Shown here piece by piece: positions 21,260 through 26,325 of a stretch of 26,325 bases of DNA. The stretch is from Hypsibius dujardini. Taxonomy: Eukaryota; Tardigrada; Eutardigrada; Parachela; Hypsibiidae. The position numbers and the translations under genes are program-made. Below the pieces are notes generated by a model. It worked only from the letters and a program-made list of their open reading frames with translations, was not told where the DNA came from and ran no database searches. Positions within the stretch are counted from its first letter, which is position 1; each line of letters opens with the position of its first letter. The stretch is taken from assembly GCA_001579985.1 (NCBI GenBank), contig LRSR01014692.1, positions 1 through 26,325 on the forward strand, read 5' to 3'.

Positions 21260-24200
21260 ATTGTTGTGTGCGACCTTTAAAAAGGGAACGACAAAATATT
21301 GTTCGTCGTCGACACCTTCAAACAACAGCGGAATGGGCAGCTTAACATTCGGCCAGGATTCCTCTGGCAGGGCGTTGCGTTTCGCAAAGTGCTTTGCGTC
21401 CTGTGGAGCCACCTGGTGGAGCTCGTCCAGTTGGTCGAAGCGCACCAACCGCTCAAAGCGCCGCCCACGCCATGTCAAGCCCTCCACCATGCTGTCTCTC
21501 TCCGCATAAATCAGCTAAATGGAGTAGATGTTGCAGAATGTTATATTGTAAATTTTAATTAACGGCTCTGCATTTTGATGAAAGTGTATTTTATTAAAAT
21601 TACACAAAAAAGAATCGGCATTTGCAAACATATTTTACTTATAATTACTCCAAATACAAGCACAAGTTATTCAATAACTTATTTAATTGCTGAAAATATA
21701 AATTTTATTTAAAATAAATTCAAAAAGACGTCAATCAAACTACCGTGATAACATTCTTGACATTCCCATCTTGCCGCTGCAGATCCGCCCTCTTGCAATG
21801 GATTTTCACGGCGACTGCAATGTACACTCCGCTCTGGGGCAGGAACAAGGTGTCAATGTCGCGCCGCAGGGCGGAGAGTGATTCAGTGTGGCCCACTTCG
21901 ACGGCCAGAGAGGCGCAACTCATCTTACCGTCGGAGCCGGGCTTCCGGCCCAGGGGAGCCAATCCCGCGTCGGGGCATTTCACGTTCCACTGCACACTCT
22001 TCATTCCCCGGTTGCAGTTGATAGGGCCATTGCCGACGATGACCATCAGTGTTTGTTGGTTGTCACCGCGTGAAGGAACCAGATCGTCCGATACACGGCT
22101 GTCCACCTCTTTCAACGCGTTGTTACTGCCCGGCTTCGGCCCATATGGGTCAAGCTGTTGAGCCGGAAGTTTGAAAAACTTCGCAGCTGTTGGCGAACAC
22201 GAGGGTAGCTGCCGCTGCCACCCGCTCGTGCTTGTCGTAAGGGGGCTAAACCACAAAGACAAGAGCCACTTTTACAGAGCCACAGCAGGCGCAGAACCTT
22301 GTTACGGTTCGCCAGAAAATGATTAATTTAGTGTAGTAAATGCAAACGGAAAAGCATTGATTGACGGTTTGGCCAGTCAAGTGTGATGTTTCGATCAATC
22401 AATCAATCGAGACAGCCTGTCCGTCCGCTTTCTGTCTCTTCGTTATTTGTCTGTCCTTTGTCCGCCCGTCGGTTTACGGGACGCCCGATGGACGGCCAGA
22501 CAAGACAAACAGGCAACGGACGGAATGACAACGGATGGACGGACAAGCAAACGGACAGGCAACAGACGGAATGACAACGGACGGATAAACAACAAACGGA
22601 CAATGAACCGGCGAAAAACAAACGGAGGGACGGACACCAGACAGACGGACAAACAGACGGACAAGCAATAAACGGACAAGCAATGGACAGACAGCCAATG
22701 AATAGACAAACATTGGATGGGCAGAATCAGATGGACGGACAAGGAAAAGATAAACAACAGACGGACAAACTACAGATGGATAAACAACTGGCAAACAGAA
22801 AACGAACGGAGAGACAACGGTTAGACAAACATTCGACTGACAGACAACAGTCGAATAGGAACTGAACAGACTGACAACGGACGGACAACAGACAGACAGA
22901 TAACGGATGGATGGACAACGGACAAACAGGCAACAGACAAACGAACAACGGACATACAAACAACCGACACACATAAAGAACAAACAGGCAACAAATAGAT
23001 ATTGACGGAGGGACAGTGAATGGACAAACAGACAACAAACAGATAACCATCAAACAAACAACGAACGGACAGTTAGCGAATAGAAAATACGAAAGGACAG
23101 AGAACGGACGGACGGACAGTGAATGAATGGTCAGTAAACGGATGGACAGACAACGGACGGACAGTGAACGGAGGGTCAATAAACGGACAGACAGGCAACG
23201 GACAAGCAGAGTGTAAACGGACAAACAGAAAACGGACAAACAAAAAACGGACAAACAGAAAACGGACGGACAATAAACGGACAGATAAACATCGGACGGA
23301 CGGATAAGGGACGGAAGGACAACGGACAAAGGACGACCAGACAACTAATGGAGAAACAACGGACGGACATTAAACGGACGGTTAGACAACAGACGGACGG
23401 ACAAGAAAGGAAGGACAACGGACGACCAGAAAATGGATGGAGAAACAACGGACAAAAAAGAGACAAACAAACAACAGACGGACTAGCAACGGAGAAACAG
23501 ACAACGGATGGCCCAATATCGGACGGACGGACAAGGGACGGAAGGACAACGGACGACCAGACAACGGATGGAGAAACAACAGACGGACGGACAAAAAACA
23601 AACAGACAACAGACGGACTGGCAAAGGACGAACAGACAACGGACTGAAAGACAACGGACGGCCAAACATCGGACGGGCAAGTGACAGACGGAGAAAGGAC
23701 GCACCACTTTTGCGGTGAGCTTTCCATGATGCATTTCCAGGCACTTCGGCAGCTGGTGACGCAGCTCGTGACAGGCAATCAGATAGTAGTCTTCCTCTGA
23801 GAGGGTTTCCTCCACCAACGGAACCACACCGTCGTCGTAAGACGGCTTGAGTGAGATAGTCAGCTTCCGGCCGAGAATGTGAGACATGATCGCGCAGCAG
23901 GCGACGCAATCAACATCCAACTCAGATGAGGGAATAAGCAGAACGACAGACGAAGGAGAGGGCGTGACTGGCGGCAACGGGGATTGGATACTGAAACAAA
24001 GTGAAAAAGTCGTTGAAAGAGCACAAGAGTTCACGAGCCAACCAACATGATGTTAGGCCTCCGTTTCTATTAGGACGGAAGAACCTGAACATGCAAGCTA
24101 TTAGACTGAATAATAGGAGAAGAATTGAGGGAAGACTTTACTGTTAAGAGGAGAAAGGAAGGAACTCTCTAGATTACCGTAGAACACACGCTTTTATAGT

Positions 24201-24494
24201 CAGGGATAAAGAATAGTTCCTGATCAAACGTACTAATTCCTGCCGAGATGGCGGAATTATGTACGTAATAATAGCTGAGTAAGTACATTATAGAATGTGA
24301 AGCTCGATAGGAATGGGTAAACTGGGTAGATAGACTGTACTATTAGTAAGTCTTGCGTATTTGTTGGGCACCACCCAACAATGAGAACAAACGTACCGTG
24401 AATTTTTCGAATACTTTAGTGACGCGGTGGTGGGGAAATTGTTGGATTCTCGGAGAGCCATACTACTCCATATGCAGCACGCGAGGAAACGGAC
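21260..24494 (-). CDS. Family X gene, minus-strand copy X2, with PD-(D/E)XK-like segment
   Basis: Exons on the minus strand: A 24494-24397, B 23990 to about 23703, C/D 22245-21744, E from 21514 to about 21260, with AG acceptors and GT donors where visible. A and B join in phase (KNSR then IQSPLPPVTPSPSSVVLLIP); B continues VACCAIMSHILGRKLTIS and HELRHQLPKCLEMHHGKLT. C/D contains VQWNVKCPDAG, SLAVEVGHTESLSALRRDID and GVYIAVAVKI. The D, E and K in PDAG, VEVG and AVKI are spaced as in PD-(D/E)XK nucleases, and the last two segments recall Uma2-like domains of fungal proteins. D joins E in phase (NVIT then LIYAERD). The first part of C/D seems frameshifted against X1 by about 16 extra bases. A solo LTR lies in intron A-B and a 1.3-kb microsatellite in B-C. 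Coding status is uncertain. Confidence 0.5.
22300..22410. repeat. Partial copy of the 15-kb palindrome arm
   Basis: TTGTTACGGTTCGCCAG, TTTAGTGTAGTAAATGCAAA and AAAAGCATTGATTGA match the arm at about 15850-16110. Confidence 0.65.
22415..23700. repeat. 1.3-kb ACGGACA-type microsatellite
   Basis: T-poor plus strand built from ACGGACAAAC, ACGGACGGACA and CAGACAACGG variants. All frames through it give low-complexity protein. It fills the interval between X2 exons B and C/D, where the coding strand reads TGTCCGT. Confidence 0.92.
24051..24380 (-). mobile_element. Solo LTR, copy 2 (330 bp, 4-bp target duplication)
   Basis: TGTTAGGCC..CCACCCAACA with ATGA on both sides (24047-24050 and 24381-24384). 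It lies in the intron between X2 exons A and B. The homologous intron at 14704-14775 has no LTR and serves as a near-empty site. A minus-strand TATA box (CTATAAAAG) is kept. Confidence 0.88.
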
Positions 24495-24539
24495 CTGAAA
24501 AGACAAATCAGACAGTCCCTGTCTATTACGCCAGTTTGT

Positions 24540-24985
24540 TCATCTGTCAACCTGCCTGTCTGCCTAGATGTACATCTAGAGACAGACAAACAGATATAAT
24601 AATGGATTAACAGGTTGAGAGACAGAAAGACAGTGACAAACATGCAGACATAATCACCCGTCTCTTATCTCTGCACATCTGTGTGTCTGTCGGTCAAGCT
24701 GTATGTCTGTCTGTCCGCAAGTGATTAAATCAGACAGTCCCTGTCTACTACGCCAGTCTGTCTATTTGTCAACCTGTCTCTCGGCCTAGTTATATATGTA
24801 TAGGCAGACAGACAGACATGTAGATAGACAGACAGGTTGATAGACAGAAAGACGTGCAGACATAGAGACATGCGTGAAAACGTCTCTATATCTGCATGTT
24901 CTTCTGTCTATGAACCTGTTTGTCCATGTCTGTCTGTCCGCCTATAAATATATAGCCAGGCAGACAGACAGGTTGACAGATAGAC
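24540..24985. mobile_element. CAGAC foldback cluster
   Basis: Nested palindromes with AGGCAGACAGACA starts, GTTGATAGACAGAAAGACG arms and TGTCTGTCTGTCC returns. The clearest unit is about 24800-24957; a more degenerate one is at 24560-24720. Same family as 14238-14396. Confidence 0.7.
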
Positions 24986-24991
24986 AGAGGT

Positions 24992-25090
24992 GAGCTTAGT
25001 GCGAAGGGTAGATGCGCCCTTTCTAACCCCGGCCGTTGCCGTTATAACACCTGCCGGAAGAAAACGCATTCTCCGACGAAAGAGTAGACA
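24992..25090 (-). repeat. Inverted copy of the 14107-14205 segment
   Basis: The minus strand reads CTACTCTTTCGTCGGA, GGCAGGTGTTATAACGGCAA and CGCATCTACCCTTCGC, matching the plus strand at 14107-14205. It sits between the septin relic and X exon A in both copies; part also occurs at 1440-1494. Confidence 0.75.
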
Positions 25091-25149
25091 GACAGACAAA
25101 CAGACAGACAAACAAACAGACAAGCAGACAGACAGACACCAGACAAACA

Positions 25150-25386
25150 CGCCGTATTAAGACGTTAATCCTTATTGGTCCTGGATTTGCTTCGCGCTCA
25201 CAATTATATTCCGGTTCTTTTGTGAAACTAAAAAAACTAAAACAGGCAGACAGGCAGACAGTCAGGCCGACAGACAGACAGACAGACCTGATCGTCGATG
25301 TATCTGATGATGGGAAGGATTGTTGGTGTTGTTGAAGCAGTCTCCGTAGCCGTGTGTATGGACCACCGTCGGTCGCACTTTGACAC
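25150..25386 (-). pseudogene. Septin exon-3 relic, frameshifted, with possible exon-4 remnant
   Basis: 25386-25288 is a copy of septin exon 3 (138-38): [15 protein letters not shown], then a 2-bp deletion (GGGATCAGG to GGGAAGG) shifts the frame before PIIRYIDDQ. The intron upstream matches for about 30 bp. The acceptor AG is kept but follows a poor pyrimidine tract. The altered G3 HTHG is shared with the left-edge gene. Further on, 25240-25170 reads EYNCEREANPGPIRINVLI, weakly like the septin segment after PIIRYIDDQ. Confidence 0.72.
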
Positions 25387-25419
25387 CTTTTCAGTGCAGA
25401 CAAGGAGAAAACAGACCGT

Positions 25420-25610
25420 AAATCAATAAATCAATCAATCCACCATTCGCCTTTCAACATTCATATCATTTATATCAATCAATCAGTCCACCATTCGCCT
25501 TTCAGCATTCATATCATTCATATCTTTCATATCAATCAATCAATCAATCAATCAAGCATTCGCCTATCAGTGTTTAAATCACCCAATCAACCTAATAATC
25601 TAACATCTGC
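25420..25610. repeat. ATCA-rich minisatellite
   Basis: ATCAATCAATC units with CACCATTCGCCTTTCA and ATTCATATCATT spacers: the inverted form of the ATTGATTG family. Confidence 0.85.
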
Positions 25611-25667
25611 CTAGACGGGGAGAGCTGACATTAGTTACAAAAAGGCACACACGGATTTCGACTTACA

Positions 25668-25754
25668 GAAAAGTTCCGCGAATTTTCGATTCCACGTGCT
25701 TCTCGCCCGCGTCAACAGTTAGTCCGTTGATGTCCGGAAACAGGAAAGTTCTAC
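25668..25754 (-). other. Candidate small exon
   Basis: On the minus strand the stretch is bounded by CTCTGTAG and GTAAGTC and is open as TFLFPDINGLTVDAGEKHVE followed by SKIRGTF. A GTAAAG donor at 25805 may end a preceding exon, but no start or phase could be fixed. Family not recognised. Confidence 0.3.
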
Positions 25755-25963
25755 AGAGAGTTCCTTGCACAAAGCTACAATTTTCCTGACTAAATTTCAC
25801 TTTACCTGATGCGAAGACGCAGACGACGGAAAACGAATCGAAAAGAAGGGATGAGGCGACTTGCTGAGGAAAAGATTTAACCGAGCGCATTCCCCCAAAA
25901 TGGCGGAAAGAAAAGCGCAATTACCGATTTCAGAGATACGCAACTGCCGATTTCGAAAGAGTA

Positions 25964-26109
25964 TTGTAGTGCCACTATTATACATGTAACGGTCGGCTTT
26001 TAAGCCCGAGCAGCGGCTCGGCCTGTGTGTTGGCTGAATGTCAACTCATGACAGAGGCACGTGTGACGGAGGCGGGGCTTGAACGACCGTTATAATCGTG
26101 GCACTACAG
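25964..26109. mobile_element. TA-flanked MITE, 146 bp
   Basis: The termini TTGTAGTGCCAC and GTGGCACTACAG are inverted repeats, and AACGGTCG recurs inverted further in. Both ends abut TA (25962-25963, 26110-26111), as for Tc1/mariner-type insertions. The interior is GC-rich. Confidence 0.75.
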
Positions 26110-26111
26110 TA

Positions 26112-26325
26112 TGTAGAGAATCCGATCATACTGCCATCGAATAGATACACTCACCTCGCAAGTAGAAAAAAATTTTAATCAAGCCACCCCAAAATCGGAT
26201 CATTTCTCTCGTAAGGGATCATACACATATTACGTAATCAAAAAATCTACATTTTTTATCCACCCACCCACCCTCGTATTACGACGTAATCATAGCCTCT
26301 ACCCACCCCCTGGATCATAATCACA
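26112..26325. other. Right edge, no gene seen
   Basis: Contains TATTACGTAATC and GTATTACGACGTAATC and two GGATCATA words, possibly part of another repeat cut by the window edge. Confidence 0.35.

Noticed and set aside
22443-23909. Long open frames rich in Cys, Val, Pro and Ser (or Thr, Asp, Gly, Asn) on both strands
   Set aside because: They are translations of the ACGGACA microsatellite, open in several frames because the repeat lacks stop codons.

Overview
This is eukaryotic, intron-bearing DNA. It has spliced genes with GT/AG borders, (CTGT)n-type microsatellites, palindromic non-autonomous DNA transposons, solo LTRs and many decayed duplicated exons. It shows no operons, ribosome-binding sites or CRISPR arrays. 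The gene content (septin, CEP192/SPD-2 relative) fits an animal. A repeat-rich invertebrate is likely, and a free-living flatworm such as Macrostomum is a low-confidence guess from repeat style only.

Layout. Positions 1-1656 (minus) hold three exons of a septin-like GTPase gene that runs off the left edge. Positions 2856-6369 (plus) hold a complete five-exon gene for a 655-residue protein with a C-terminal ASH domain, best explained as a short CEP192/SPD-2 homologue. Positions 6370-13960 are mostly repeats: a hAT-type element with 8-bp target duplication, a foldback, a 34-bp palindromic tandem array, a solo LTR, a TA-flanked MITE, minisatellites and an orphan septin exon at 10589-10662.

Positions 13960-18870 (plus) and 25386-21260 (minus) are two rearranged, oppositely oriented copies of one composite locus: a septin fragment followed by exons of an unrecognised gene, called here family X. 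Its exons are A, B, C/D and E. Exon C/D ends in a stretch resembling a PD-(D/E)XK nuclease core of the Uma2-like kind. Septin pieces precede X pieces in the same order at three places, so the ancestor may have been a septin-like GTPase joined to X, or two neighbouring genes copied together. The plus-strand copies are broken by lost splice sites, stops, frameshifts and insertions. The minus-strand copy is less broken but is interrupted by a solo LTR and a 1.3-kb microsatellite.

The two well-supported genes are divergently transcribed from a shared interval of about 1.2 kb. In both genes and in the minus-strand X copy, intronic microsatellites lie mostly with the pyrimidine-rich strand as the coding strand, which may mean they serve as or extend 3' splice-site pyrimidine tracts. 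All identifications come from reading translations by eye; no database search was run.
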